A stretch of DNA of 64,000 nucleotides from Urechis unicinctus. Taxonomy: Eukaryota; Annelida; Polychaeta; Xenopneusta; Urechidae. This document shows, one piece after another, positions 41,901-54,700 of the stretch. The notes under the pieces were generated by a model, which saw nothing but the letters and a program-made list of their open reading frames with translations, did not search any database and was not told the DNA's origin. Numbering within the stretch: position 1 is the stretch's first letter; each line of letters opens with the position of its first letter. The position numbers and the translations under genes are program-made. Location of the stretch: the NCBI GenBank assembly GCA_034190875.2, contig CM067343.1:63642976-63706975 (forward strand), in the 5' to 3' direction.

Positions 41901-44900
41901 TACAGAGGTCACATGATTGGGAGGTTTCTTCATTGGCAGCTTGCAATGCATGATATTTCTTAACAATATATGAAAATAAAACTAGACTTTAAAAATGACA
42001 CGATAACAGAACATATCCTCCAAAAGGCTTTAAAAGTAGCATATCCAAAAAATAACCACCGCATTAACTCATATATATGTCACATATTATGGACAATTTT
42101 TGTACAAAAGAGACTTGCTGTGTGGAAAGAAGCTTAACTGAACGATGAAATTAATATGTATGTGTGGGCCATTATGTGAAGTTCATGTGGGATATCTATT
42201 GCATGTCCCCGAGCGCTACATCTATAATGAATAAATTACTGCATTGTGACTTGTCAAATCAAGTCTGGCATCATGAGGATCGTGAAGTTCACGTCACTGT
42301 TTAACACAAAGACGCTCTGTTCCCGAAGGCTAGTTTCCAAGTGGTTGTAATTAGCATGGATACAAGAATTAAATTTACTAATTGATGAACATGGCGAAAT
42401 GTGTTACATGTTGCAATGAAGAAAAATGCTGTTTGCATTACAGTTATGTTATACTAATCGTTTTTATAAAAAAACAACCCTACGTAACACAGCTACCTGA
42501 CTCATCTTGCTCCTCATTCTTCTCCCTCATCTCCCATCCACCCCATCTGACCTCATTCTTCTCCCTCATCTCCCATCCAATCCACCTGACCTCATTCTTC
42601 TCCCTCATCTCCCATCCACCCCACCTGACCTCATTCTTCTCCCTCATCTCCCATCCACTCCACCTGACCTCATTCCAGAGCCGTGGCCTCTCAATCATAC
42701 GGCTTATTCTCAGCACCACAAAACTATTTTTGCGTCAAGTAAGTGAGAGGATAGCTTATAACTGAATCAAATGTTTTGATTCAAACAGATAGGTGGGTCA
42801 ACAACATATTCTTTTATATTTAATCTTGATGATGGTCACTTTCCATGTAATATTAATTTCGTACCAAATTCCAAGGCTATATATGAGGGGTGCGACCTAT
42901 AAGTAAATAAGGTGATCTCATAATAGAAGACCAACTATAAACAAGCCAGTGGCTCATCTTGCCTTCATCTCCTGCACACGTTCAGGGTCATGCAGCAGTG
43001 GCGAGACAGCGGTGGCCAGGAAAGCATCCAGTTCATGGCGACGTAAAATCCTCTGGCCTTTATACAAGACGATATACCTGACAGTCACACATAACAAGAC
43101 AGCGACACGGTCAGATTCATCAAACTACACCACAAATAGATTGTTAAAGCTTAAATACACACTCATTTTATCCTTTCAAAAAATCCCAAAATTTTTACGC
43201 AAAAAAATTATGGACAAATGAATGAATTCAGTCATGATCAACCAATAAAAAGTCAGAGTCACCTGAGAACACAGCACATGAGGAGGAGGTTCTGATGGAC
43301 GTAGGACGTGTTCATCAGAAGGTTGTGAGGCAGGTCACAATGGAGACAGCTCATGAAGGCTCGTAAACGTCGGTTCTTATCATCTGCCGTAGGACCTAGC
43401 CAGAGTCGCTGGATGCCCGATACCAGCCAGTCGACAGGTTCTGCTTGCACCGTGTCACATCGAGGACCCCCGGACATGAGCAGCTTGGGCATCACCCACT
43501 CACGTACACTAACTTTAGGTCGCTCCAACTTCTTCTCATTATCTGAGATCAAATCAACCACGGAGTAGTTACTTGGTATGGACAACTTCGATACAGAAAT
43601 CTCTGCTGATTAAATCCTCATCACAAATAAATTAGGGAAAACACTGCGTGGGTTTAACAAAAAATTTATGCAGTTTCATCAGATTCTTAGATTATAAAAA
43701 CCCAGATTGCATAAGTTGACTAGGTTGAAATAAAAGGCGGCTTCTGACTTTTATCTTTCCTCTTGCGGTTGTATTCAGCGAGTTGTTTACTGAGATCAAA
43801 GAGAATGGCGTAGACATGTTGGCGCATGAGTCGGAAGACATCGATAGAGTAGGGCAGCTGAGGGTCATTCTCATCTTCTAACCCCTGACCTAACTTAATT
43901 TCACCCTGTAACAATCACAGGCATGTACACTTAGTGATGATACCCGCATTTAACCTGCAGCAGCACACAACAGCATTTCTTTCACTTATGGCAGAGAAGG
44001 ATATTAGTGTTAAACTTACTTCATGTATGGAAGCAATCAGTCTTTGTGTTTTATTGCTATACATAGATGTATTGATGCAAGAGGCTGTTGTTTTACCTGA
44101 GATAGAATCTGGTAGATGTATTGATTCAAGAAGCCATTGTTTTACCTGAGATAGAATCTGGTAGATGTATGGATGCAAGAGGCTGTAGTTTTACCTGAGA
44201 TAGAATCTAGTAGATGTATTGATGCAAGAGGCTGTTGTTTTACCTGAGATAGAATCTGGTAGATGTATTGATTCATGAAGCCATTGTTTTACCTGAGATA
44301 GAATCTGGTAGATGCATGGATGCAAGAGGCTGTTGTTTTACCTGAGATAGAATCTGGTAGATGTATTGATTCATGAAGCCATTGTTTTACCTGAGATAGA
44401 ATCTGGTAGATGTATGGATGCAAGAGGCTGTTGTTTTACCTGAGATAGAATCTAGTAGATGTATTGATGCAAGAGGCTGTTGTTTTACCTGAGATAGAAT
44501 CTGGTAGATGTATTGATGCAAGAGGCTGTTGTTTTACCTGAGATAGAATCTGGTAGATGTATTGATGCAAGAGGCTGTTGTTTTACCTGAGATAGAATCT
44601 GGTAGATGTATTGATATAAGAAGCCATTGTTTTACCTGAGATAGAATCTGGTAGATGTATTGATATTAGAAGCCATTGTTTTACCTGAGATAGAATCTGG
44701 TAGATGTATGGATGCATGAGGCCTTTATGGTGCCTCTCAGCCGCCACCTGTAGCACCTGCTGTGGAACATTGGGACATTTGTGCTCCTTGCGGGTGTTAG
44801 ACTGTTTCTTTGCTTTGCTCACATTGGTTGCTTTGGGCTTGTCTGATTTGGAGGCTTGAGTAGAGCTGCTTGCCTCATCTGCATTTATGATCACCACAGC

Positions 44901-47900
44901 TTTCAAAGAAAATAAAATGGGATAACAACTGAGTCATTCACAACAGATATATTTGTATCCTCTATTCATAGGGGATACAAACATTCCATGAACTACCTTT
45001 GACTTTGACGGCTATAATATCTGACTGCTCTTCAGAACTGAGTGATAATTCGACCAGCTGTTCCGCTAGAGCCCCCTCAGCTACCCCGACCTCAAGCACT
45101 ATGTTTTCCTGAGTTGTACTGTGTGAGCTTTCAGTTGAGTCAGCGATATCTGGGGTGGTTTGAGGCTTGTTATCATCTGTATGTGATTCGCTGCTGTCTC
45201 CGTAACCAGAACGTATATCTGTGTAAATGCTGTCAGCCGAGAAACCAGACTGCAAGAACGCAAAATATGAAATTGGGGAACTGTGTATAATTACGTCAAC
45301 AGGGCACCATCTTAGAGCAACAACACGCAAACCTCTAATAGCGAGTGGGTAGCACAACAATAAAGCTATCACATATATATATAAGGTGGCTATGAATGCT
45401 GAAAAAAGGAATGGAAAAGATATCGCCAGGACAAGTGATGATGGTCCCTTACCACTTCCTCATCTGTCACTTCTTTCTTTTCAGGTTTTTCTACAACTTC
45501 TTTTTTCTTGTTTCTCTTATTGCCTTTCGCTTGGTAGCTTCCTGGCTGGACAGCACTAGATACCTCAGACACTGCAGCAAATAATGTATGGGTGACAATA
45601 TCTCTCTGATGACAAGCCAATCAACAAGTGATATGCACACTCGTTGACTTGAAGTGCCCATGGACCCCAGCAACATCATACGCATGTGGCTATCATCAGC
45701 ATTGGCAAAGCAATACTCAATGAAAGTGGGTAATTTTAGATGTTTCTGTGACTTGATTGACTAGCCACTCACCTTGTTTATTCTTGGGGAAGTATTTCAG
45801 AAAACCATCCTTGGTGCCATTTAAGTAGTAGTGAACACTTTGACGAAACCGGTCAATTTTGTCAGCAACATTTCCAAGTGAAGTCCTAGTAATTTTGGAA
45901 AAAAAAGAAATATACTGCATATCTGAGCTTGGGTTAACGAGCTTCCAGCTGGTAAGTTATTGTGTAAGGCAAAGAAGAGAAGCGTGAATACAACGAACAG
46001 TGTCATTCTATGAGAGTAATACACAATGGACATTTACTTGCCTTATAATTTGTTCAGCATTCCTCGTACAACGGGCATACAAACCCACAGAGTTAGAGAT
46101 GGTCATACAACCAACAAGATTGATAGCTACCTGAATACCTGCATCCCCAGTTCATCCAAATCCTCCACTGACTTGATACCCCTCACATAATTGATGACTG
46201 CCCTCACCACTATTCCTGGCTGTAGCTGATAACATATCACAAACAGACATACTGAAGGGTGCTACAAACATTGTCTAGAATAAGAAAGCAAAAATAAAAA
46301 TAATGGTCAGATTCGCAATGATCAACTACCACACAGGGATAGCATGGGACGCAGGCGATGTGCAAGTTCAGATACTTGGCTCTTACTAAACGTAGAACAA
46401 TTTACCTTGGCCACCTGAGCAGGGAATTCTTGTTCACAGATCATACAATAGAAGTCCTGTAGATCTTCAACAGGGAGCAAGTGTGTTCCTGTTGAGCAAA
46501 TGGAAATTATCAGGGGTTAAAGCCATTTGTAAGGTAAGGTAAGGTAAGGTAAGGTAAGGTAAGGTAAGGTAAGGTAAGGTAAGGTAAGGTAAGGTAAGGT
46601 AAGGTAAGGTAAGGTAAGGTAAGCATGGTGCCAACAAAGGAGAGGGAAGCCATTTTCAATATCAGACCTTGTTTGCTTAAGATCCAGAAGCAAAATTTTA
46701 AAAATTACGCATCCTCATGCAAGAGAACAGAGGAAAAGTCATCTAAATCTATGTCTTTCATCAAATCAGAAAGCAGAAGACTTTCCCGAAATTATTGATA
46801 TGACTGAAATGTTTTAAATGTCAATTATAACTGCATTTTGTACCGTGGTGGCCACCATGACAGTTCAAGTGATATCACTGATAAGGGTACCCAGCATTAT
46901 GATTTAGTGTGACCAGTTACCAACACCTCTGATCAGTAGTTCAGTACAGAAAGATGAAGTCAGCTAAACACCACCATACATTAAACTGCCATGGCTATGT
47001 AAGTAAGTATAGGGTTCAACAGCACACCAACACTAACGTGTTATAAGGTGCCTAGAAAGGTAAGTAGATAAGTTTGACCTGATTAAGCAGCCGTCATCTA
47101 GGATGAAAGGAAAAAGACGGAAAATACATGAATGAAGATGAAAATTATAAAAATGCAAACGAATATCCAAGGGCAAGTCACCACCGGCCGATTGACTGGA
47201 CCAGGCCATTCCAGCATCTCGTCTAGGCGAAATCCAGGCCAAAGTGATGTGTTGAAGATATGTCCCTCACAAGGACCACTATTCTCAACCGACTGGATCT
47301 CACTGCCCACCGACATGAGTCGCAACCCACGGCCATCAGGTTGCCCCCTATTAGTCGCCCCTTACGACATGCAGAAGGATACAGTGGGTCTATTCTACAC
47401 CCAGACCCACAGGGGGTGGCCACGTGTAAAAAAATCCCTTAACTTTATTTAACACCATGTGTCAGAAGGATAATTCAAAAAGAATTTAATCTATGCATAC
47501 CTTAATGATATCAAGCTAAACCTATTACACAGAGCTTAAAAAGGGGTGTTACATTTCCCCATTTGGGTCTATACTAGCTATATGGCCCACCCTCGCCATG
47601 TGTGCTTAAACTTGCCACTGCTTTCGCGGTTATTTAAAAGCTTCCGATGGGCATAAAACTTATCCTGTCATACAAACTGTACCTGCTGGGCAATATGTAC
47701 CATTTTCACAAAGAAATATTAAGCAGCGACAAATTCAAAGGGAGTGGCGAGTTTAGGCCCTATAGCTTGCACAGGTAAAGTGACAAAGTTTAGCTGTACA
47801 CCTCAAATCTTCAATAAAACATACAATCACCAGCAACCCATACCTAAAAGGGCTGCGAGGACTGAGAATCTCTTAGGGTTCAAATCAACAGCTTTGGCAA

Positions 47901-48558
47901 CATCGTCAATCACATATTCCTGAGTTTCCAGAGAGCCTTTATAGGTCAGTTTTAGATTATGTGCAGAAAAATATCTGGGTGGATCAAAAACTGCATAGTC
48001 TGCATCATGAGCAATGATGCCACTGTAATTATTTTCCCTGCAAAATGCGATAACTTCTTGGTGATGGTCATCCATTGATGAAGCCATGGGAACACAGAGA
48101 CCCCGCAAAGCCATACGCAGGGATGTCTCCATGCAAGCAGGTGCTATCCACCATACTTTGGGTGGTGGCGTTGATTTGTGATGCACATGTTTAAGTACCT
48201 TATGTGCATTGTTCCTGATTTTAAGCTGACGACTATACCACTCAATTCGACGCTCCCTCTCCATGGCACCATTAACGTATACCAACAAGTCCAAATTGGC
48301 AGCATGACAGGTCTTGAAAAGGTTGGAAAGGAATATAATCATGCGTGCCCACTCGCCCCCACAAGCCCAATCGGAATAAAATCCTCCGTAGAGACGGTCA
48401 AGACAACTGTCAACGTCGACAACCAGTCGGAGTCTGCCTCCACGACGTCGGGCAGATTTGGAGGACGACACACCTCTTGACAGCTCCACCAAGTCGACCG
48501 GCTTACATGCCTGCTGGCAATGCGTCTCAATAAACTCTTGTAGATCTTGAATCCCCAT
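38990..48558 (-). CDS. FAM120A: FAM120A/C-family protein (constitutive coactivator of PPARG-like)
   Basis: Sixteen minus-strand coding exons: 47844-48558, 46406-46488, 46131-46225, 45773-45885, 45453-45571, 44997-45249, 44685-44899, 43749-43905, 43263-43602, 42963-43077, 41681-41878, 40562-40808, 39979-40243, 39779-39836, 39474-39646 and 38990-39197. They total 3354 bp, 1117 codons plus stop, in phase throughout and close to vertebrate FAM120A (about 1118). The N-terminus MGIQDLQEFIETHC begins the XPG/FEN-like PIN fold, with LVVDVDSCLDRLYGGFYSDW, EDLQDF and HDADYAVFDPP. Conserved central blocks are GLMHPYIYQIL, LWLGPTADDKNRRLRAFMSC and LFMSGVDHAIFVNDAVGAPI. The C-terminus is RG-rich, including AGRGRGY and GRGIGRGRG. 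The mammalian protein is an RNA-binding scaffold linked to Src/PI3K signalling. Two oddities: exon 10 ends in a GC donor, and exon 7's donor is repeated in a downstream array. Confidence 0.93.
40083..40170 (-). repeat. Coding 12-bp repeat (His-Gln-Ser-Gln) in FAM120A exon 13
   Basis: CAGCATCAGTCG-type units in tandem, six to seven copies, encode HQSQHQLQHQSQHQSQ-like sequence between the VVVGNWGAS block and the RRKGRGKG block. The frame is kept because the unit is a multiple of three. The vertebrate protein has RG-rich sequence here, so this is a lineage-specific expansion. Confidence 0.85.
41280..41650. repeat. Degenerate ~20-bp repeat in FAM120A intron 11
   Basis: Many variants of CCCAGAGCCAAATAACAATA / CCAGAGCCTCATAACAACAG in tandem. 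The Leu/Gly-rich minus-strand open frames are artefacts of the array. Confidence 0.85.
42507..42675. repeat. Minisatellite, ~39-bp unit, in FAM120A intron 10
   Basis: About four copies of CTCATTCTTCTCCCTCATCT followed by CCCATCCACCCCACCTGAC. On the transcribed (minus) strand it is purine-rich. Confidence 0.9.
44065..44705. repeat. Tandem array copying a FAM120A exon end and its splice donor
   Basis: About 13 units of roughly 49 bp. On the minus (gene) strand each unit contains CAGATTCTATCTCAG, then GTAAAACAA, a GGCTTCT or GCCTCTTG-like spacer, and CATCTAC. This is the 3' end of exon 7 (encoding YQILSQ, ending at 44685) plus its donor and the first intron bases. The exon copy at 44685-44705 is the terminal unit. 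Units come in subtypes: GATGCAAGAGGCTGTTG and GATTCA(A/T)GAAGCCATTG on the plus strand. Confidence 0.93.
46531..46620. repeat. (AAGGT)18 microsatellite in FAM120A intron 1
   Basis: Eighteen perfect AAGGT pentamers. On the gene's transcribed strand this is pyrimidine-rich ACCTT, just upstream of the exon 2 acceptor (exon begins at 46488). Confidence 0.98.
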
Positions 48559-51500
48559 AATTGCAATGCCCTAACGTACAAATATTATTGGGGCAGTCGT
48601 AGACACATAGCAAGATATTGGTACATTCGTTTTAATGTAGAATTCGACTGTTGAAATGTGATAACAAACACTAAGCCATGCGGTGCCTGGACCAGACTTG
48701 TGTGCGGGACTGACAGACCATAGATACGTCACATCTAATGAATATTAATATTCGGGTGCACCTATCTCTTCATAGAGAACACCTTCCCGCCATTCGACTG
48801 AAGTTGCACAAATTGTGAAAAGGTTATCATGGAAATTCCGAGTGACACCAACTCAAATACATTGAGTCTATCCCACTCAGGGTTATGGCAGCTGGAGTTC
48901 TGAGGCAATTTCCTTCTTCTCGGGTAAAGTTACTTCGAAAACCCAAAGCTGTTGTGCACGTGCAAATTAAGGGAGTACACTTACAGGCGTATATGGCGAC
49001 AAGCGATCGCCTTTCCCATTGGTACCAATTAAGTTCTTAACATTTGTAATAAATATATTTAATAAAGCGTGAACTTCAGCGTCGAATTGAAATTTATGTT
49101 ATATGTCGACAACGAGGTGCATATGTTCCCCGGATTTGTTCCCTTACTTGTCAGGTCCGGGGCCACATGGTGGGGACCATGGGGTTAGGGATAAAGTAAG
49201 CTTGTAGTTGTAAGAGCTGGGTTTGGGGTAGAGCTAGATTAGGCAAAGAAACTCCGCCTCTGACAGCGCCGCGCTATTTACTACTTTCGATCTCTCACAT
49301 CCGCGCTGTAGAGGTGGCATCAGATCATCAAAACACCAGGGGCGAGTGCCTTGCCTCAAGGAGTTATATAACCTATTGGTTATAACTCCTTGCTTGCCTA
49401 GAGCTACATGTGCACTGATGGTCGCGAAGGCGATTTTTTTTTCACAATATCGGTCTTTAAAAACTTATGAAACAGTCAAAAATGCGTAATTGCACATGGG
49501 ACAAAATAATATTTATTTCACTGTTACGGGGTATCGAATTGGACTTGGACTGTATGTCAGCCGTATATATAGGCCGGTTCTCGGGCTAAACGAATAACTA
49601 ACATGTTCGCACAACTAATAATCTGACTTAACTTTTCATTTGGCAGGACCAATCTGCAGGCCCACTATCCTAGACCTTGAGGAAGGTATGTTTGGCAATG
49701 TCAACCACAGACAACCATAAGGGTCCAGTAAACATGTTAGTCTGGTATTTGATATAGTTTCGTATCCCATAAAGCATCCAGCGAACAGATCTCATATTCC
49801 CGTAGGGCAAAATTTAGTAAACTTAGGGAATATATTAGTCAAGTTGATTGGACGAATATTTTGGAAAGAAAAAGTGTACACCAACACAGGAATGCATTTA
49901 CTGATAACATTTGCAAATGCCACCAGGAAATACATACCATTTAAACGCCGTAATATTCATATCCTGGATGGCTCGATAACAAAGTAAAGAATGCTATCAA
50001 CAGAAAAAAAATTAGCTATAGCTGTCGCAAAAGTTGAGAAAACAGAACACATCAATATTACATATTATTAAATAAAAACAGTTCATTCGTCATAAAGAAA
50101 TAAGAAAAGTGAAAAGCTCATTTGAGGCTTTCTAAGCTCGTAGCCGGTATATCTGAGTTAGGTTGTGAACGATGACTGCGCTTGTTAGGACTGACAACTG
50201 GTAAAACACTGCGTCTCTGTTGGAATCTTAGCGTTGATTTGGTGTGGTTTTATCAGCTTCGCAGTACTGAGAGCTCACGACTTCGGTGTCATCCATACAG
50301 TCTAACAATTAATGCCCATGGCTATCACAGGATAACGAAGAAACAGCTTTTCCAATCGCGTTGTGACCCCATGTAATAGTTTACCAGGCAAGAGAATTTC
50401 AGCAAGTTCACTGAACTTGATATGTATTTTAAGGAAAAGGTTTTATGTAAGGTTTTAACTCTGCCCCAGCCACCCTTCACCTTGAGGTATTGGGTGGCCA
50501 TTATAAAATCGGTGTAAATCGTATAAAGCCCGATGCGTAATTTGTGGGGATTGTACGTGCGCTCATATCTACATAGCCCCGGTCAGACGGTGATGTAGTT
50601 ATATACCAAGACGTCTTGCAGGGCTAATATCTACATGCTTACAATACTCTGGTCGGCATATTTGTATAAGTGTACATACATCTATTGCGAGTGTGTTAAT
50701 TGCTATGTACGTTATATCTTGATATTGTTCGAACATCAGAGCGTTACTGTATACATGTGTATGCCCCAGTGACGCATATGTTTATATCTGCGGTTGATTG
50801 GGGGGAATATTTTTGCATGTCTAATCAGTTAGCATGTCTAATCAGTTAGCATGTCACACGGCGCTACCGGGCAAAGTGTGATTTGACATCGCTGATTACG
50901 GTCTCCACTTGCGCTTTATTGCCTTTACTCTGTAGCAGCCTAGTTATCGATGGAAGGGAATAACTCGGTGAACACTAACAGGATAAATAACAACTCACAT
51001 GATAGATGAGGGAATCACTAGTGCTATAAGAAATGGATGATTCAACAGATTAAAACTATATTTAAGAAAAATATAAGGCGTCTTAAGTAGTGCTTGTCGT
51101 GTGTTGCAATGTTACAGACACCGTAGTTGGAGCCAGTCTGGAAGTTTTCGCACATTGTTTAGGGCGAAAAGTGGGAACAGACGTAGGCACATTACCTTCG
51201 ATTTTTGACGATTTTATATTTCCACATAGAAACAGCGGTACCAAAAACATGGAAAGTAGAAAAAAGCGCTGTCCATTCTCCGGAGCAGAGGATGCTGTTT
51301 GTACCCATGCAATCAATACTTGTGTATCCTCTGCTCAGGAGAATGAGCCCTGACGTAACCAGAGGCTAAGGTCAGACAGGATTATGACATCACCTACCCT
51401 AGCCACCACTCTTTCCTTTCGGTTCCAGCACCGAAATAGGGGGTTAGGGTGCAGGAATCAAAAGAAAGAGTGGGGAGAGAGCACCTTGCGCTTAGCTAAA

Positions 51501-51727
51501 TGGAAGATAAACATACAACGTTATGATTAAGCAAACTTCCGCCCGCTATGCCAACGTATAGTAATTATGTTTTGTTATACACAAAATAAGTTACACATAT
51601 CCGATAACACGCGAGCGCTTCAAGCAGTCAAGATAACTTCCTTGTGGATCAACTTGCTGTCACCGGTTATCTAGTTGCGAAACAGTTGCAAAAAACCTTC
51701 AATTCATTTATTAGAAGCAGATCGAAG
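48559..51727. other. Divergent intergenic region between FAM120A and the acyl-CoA synthetase
   Basis: The two flanking genes point away from each other, so this should hold both promoters. It contains MITE copy C (49240-49400) and short unassigned frames. No confirmed exon. Confidence 0.5.
49240..49400 (+). mobile_element. MITE-like TIR element, copy C (161 bp)
   Basis: Starts TAGGCAAAGAAACTCC and ends CTTGCCTA. Flanks GAGCTAGAT (49231-49239) and GAGCTACAT (49401-49409) match at 8 of 9 positions. The long centre of copies A and B is deleted, joining GCTGTAGAGG directly to TGGCATCAGATCATC. Near the right end an extra palindrome, CAAGGAGTTATATAACC / GGTTATAACTCCTTG, splits the terminus. Confidence 0.8.
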
Positions 51728-54700
51728 ATGTTCTCAAGGTGTGTGTCTCGGGTCTCCAATATTTGGGGAAAATCTGCTGCACCTCTCAGAGGCGGTGTGT
51801 TAGGATGCCGGGCTCAGACGAAAGCTAACGTCAGGACGAGTTCCAGGGTGCTAGGTGTACAGAAGAGTCCCATGCCAGAGTTGGATATACCCACAGATAT
51901 TTCGCTGCCCAGGCACTTGTTCGACGCATTCGGCAGGTTCGGAGATGCTGTTGCCTTGGTAGGTCATTGTTGTATACTAACTGACCTAAGAAGGGTAGAT
52001 GCTAACATAAGTAGATGTTAAATTGGATGGATGCAACAGCTATATGTTGATGGTGATTTGCATTTATTGTATTTTATATATGTATGAACAATCACGTTAA
52101 ACCATAAGTCAAATACAGCTTACAAACCCTGTGTTATTAATTACCTTTTGCCACCATGTGAGTAAAATGTTTCATATCTGGTTGTACAGGAAGATGGTGT
52201 TACAGGCCGAAAGTTCACGTATTGCGAGTTGCAGACTTCCATTGCCAAAGTTGGCAGTGCACTTGTACAACAGGGATTCAAGCCTGGAGATATCATTACT
52301 ATATTCAGCCCTAACTGCCCTGAGTTTGCGATCATGTATTTGGCTGTTGGTGCCATTGGTGGAGTAGCCAGCGCTGTTAACCCTGTGTACACTCCAGGTA
52401 ATAAGTCCATTTGAAACTGCAGTACCATTTAATATGGTAAATTTCAATTGTGATCTGTTGCGGACTAGATGCTCTAACCATCCAAAATATGGTCTTTCAT
52501 TGTGATGTTGCTTGACCTGCCATGGACAGATGAACTGACACATGCATTAACTCACTCCAAATCTAGACTGCTGGTCACCTCTCCAGAGCTTATGGATGTG
52601 GCTAAAAAAGCTGCAGCCAACAGTCCCAACTTGAGGGTGTGTGGTTGATGAAGTCTTAACAATAATGCTAGCAAAACTAAAGATTATTTCCCATCAGGAA
52701 AAATGCATCTATTGTTTGTCTGATTCTGAAGATATTGGTGATAACATTGGAGTTAATACTTTTCTTTTGCGTCGTTAACTTTCAGGAAATTATTGTATTT
52801 GGTAATGCTGATGGATGCAGACCTTTTGACAGTCTCCTGGACAATGACATGTCACACTTTCCTGAGAACTTGGATATAGACCCAATCAATGACCTCCTGG
52901 CTTTGCCCTACAGTTCAGGGACAACTGGCCTCCCAAAAGGGGTCATGTTAACCCATCACTGTGTGTTAGCTAACGTAGAGCAACTCGCGTAAGTTATCAA
53001 TATTCACTAATCTCCTCAACATACAGTGTTTGCGCATCTGGTTGGCCTGAGATTGGACTGTATGTTTATAACCTAAGTTCTATGCATCACTTGTCTTGTC
53101 AATGAGGTAAGCATGTAACCTAATGCTCTGATGATGCATCATTGATTGGTGTGCTAATCCATATCAGCGGGAGGTCACTACCTACCACGACCGCTCACCT
53201 GACTGGCTAGTAACTTCTATTGAGATTTTTCATTTCACGCTGATAAGTTATAGTAAAGTGAGTAAACAAGCATATGTTGAAATTGTCAAGTTTACTACCA
53301 TTGTTATCTTATCGTATACAACCCCTTCTGATTCTAAGCCACCATAAACTGGACAATGTTGTTACCTCAACTTTGCTACACTCTTGACTTTGCCCTAGAT
53401 GGTTATGTCATTTTAGATGGTCCATTTAAGACATCCAAAATTCCCAAAGCATACATAAAAACTATTAATACCCAACCCCTTAGAAATGTTAACATATAAA
53501 GTAAAGTTCAGAAACTTTTCCACTAGTCCTTGGGGAAGTTCACAATATTAATGATCAGTAGTGACAGCTCCCTCATAGATCATTTTGCTGTTCATAGTTC
53601 AGCTCTGATAGGTAAATTAAAACTTTTTTATAGTGTGTCAGTTTGAGGAAAGCTACATAAAATGAATTAAAAGTAAATATTTTGTTGAGAAGAAAAGTCG
53701 CAACCAAATCATACACAGACCCCGCTTATGTTAGTATATCAATGCAAACTTAATTCAGCTGTGTATGACCTTTAAGTTATTAATTAATGTGACCATAAAA
53801 AAAATTCTCATTCCATGTTAATTCAATGTAGCATGTAGCCAGAAAAACCTATTATTATTTCTTTCTGACGGAATTTAGTCTAATGTGATTTTAGATTGGA
53901 CAGGTTATCAGTGACCTTGACCTAACCCCCAAACTCACACCTTCAAAGAATGTATATATAATATATTTATTTAGGTGACATATTTTGTCAATATAATTTG
54001 TGGAATGTTATAAATGCACTTACCAACACTTTGAAGCATATGCTTCTCTTCGGGGCCAATTTGAGGGCTCTGTGACTCATTAAAGTGTGCTATTGAATAT
54101 GTAAATTCATTAACTATTGTCATCTGCAATTCTTATTTGCTCAACAGATGATACAATTCGTAAAAAAATGTCTTTGACATGTTGCAGGACTGACTATACC
54201 TTGCAGTACATACCCAACCATGATACTCTAGTTGGTGTCCTCCCATTCTTCCACATCTATGGCCAAGTTGTTGTGTTGTTGTCTGGTCTCAAATGCGGGG
54301 CAAAGATTGTGACCCTGCCCAAGTTTGAACCAGCATTGTATCTTGACACAGTGAGGGACCACAAGGTGTGTGCTGTGTTTGTGATTGGTTGAAATATCTA
54401 TTGCTTTAATCTAATCTATCATAACCTTTGACCTGTATAATTGAGGACCAAACCCCAGGTATTCAATCTTGAGACCCTGATTTAAGCAAGAGTACCTATT
54501 TGTATCGTCTTTTGGTTTATTGCTGAGCCTCCATCCATCTCTCTAGTATTTCATCACAAGCTGCACCCACCACCTCTCTCTCTCCTCTCTCTCTCCTCTC
54601 TCTCTTTATCTATCTATCTCTATCTCTCATGCCATACCACACTTGTGTCTGCCCTCATTCTACTCATCCTGGTATAACTGTCACAGGCCACATATCTTCA

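Noticed and set aside
49647-49685. Short segment between AG and GTATGT that looks like a 39-bp exon
   Set aside because: Two of its three frames contain stops and it does not join in phase to either neighbouring gene. It might be a 5' UTR exon, but this is not supportable.
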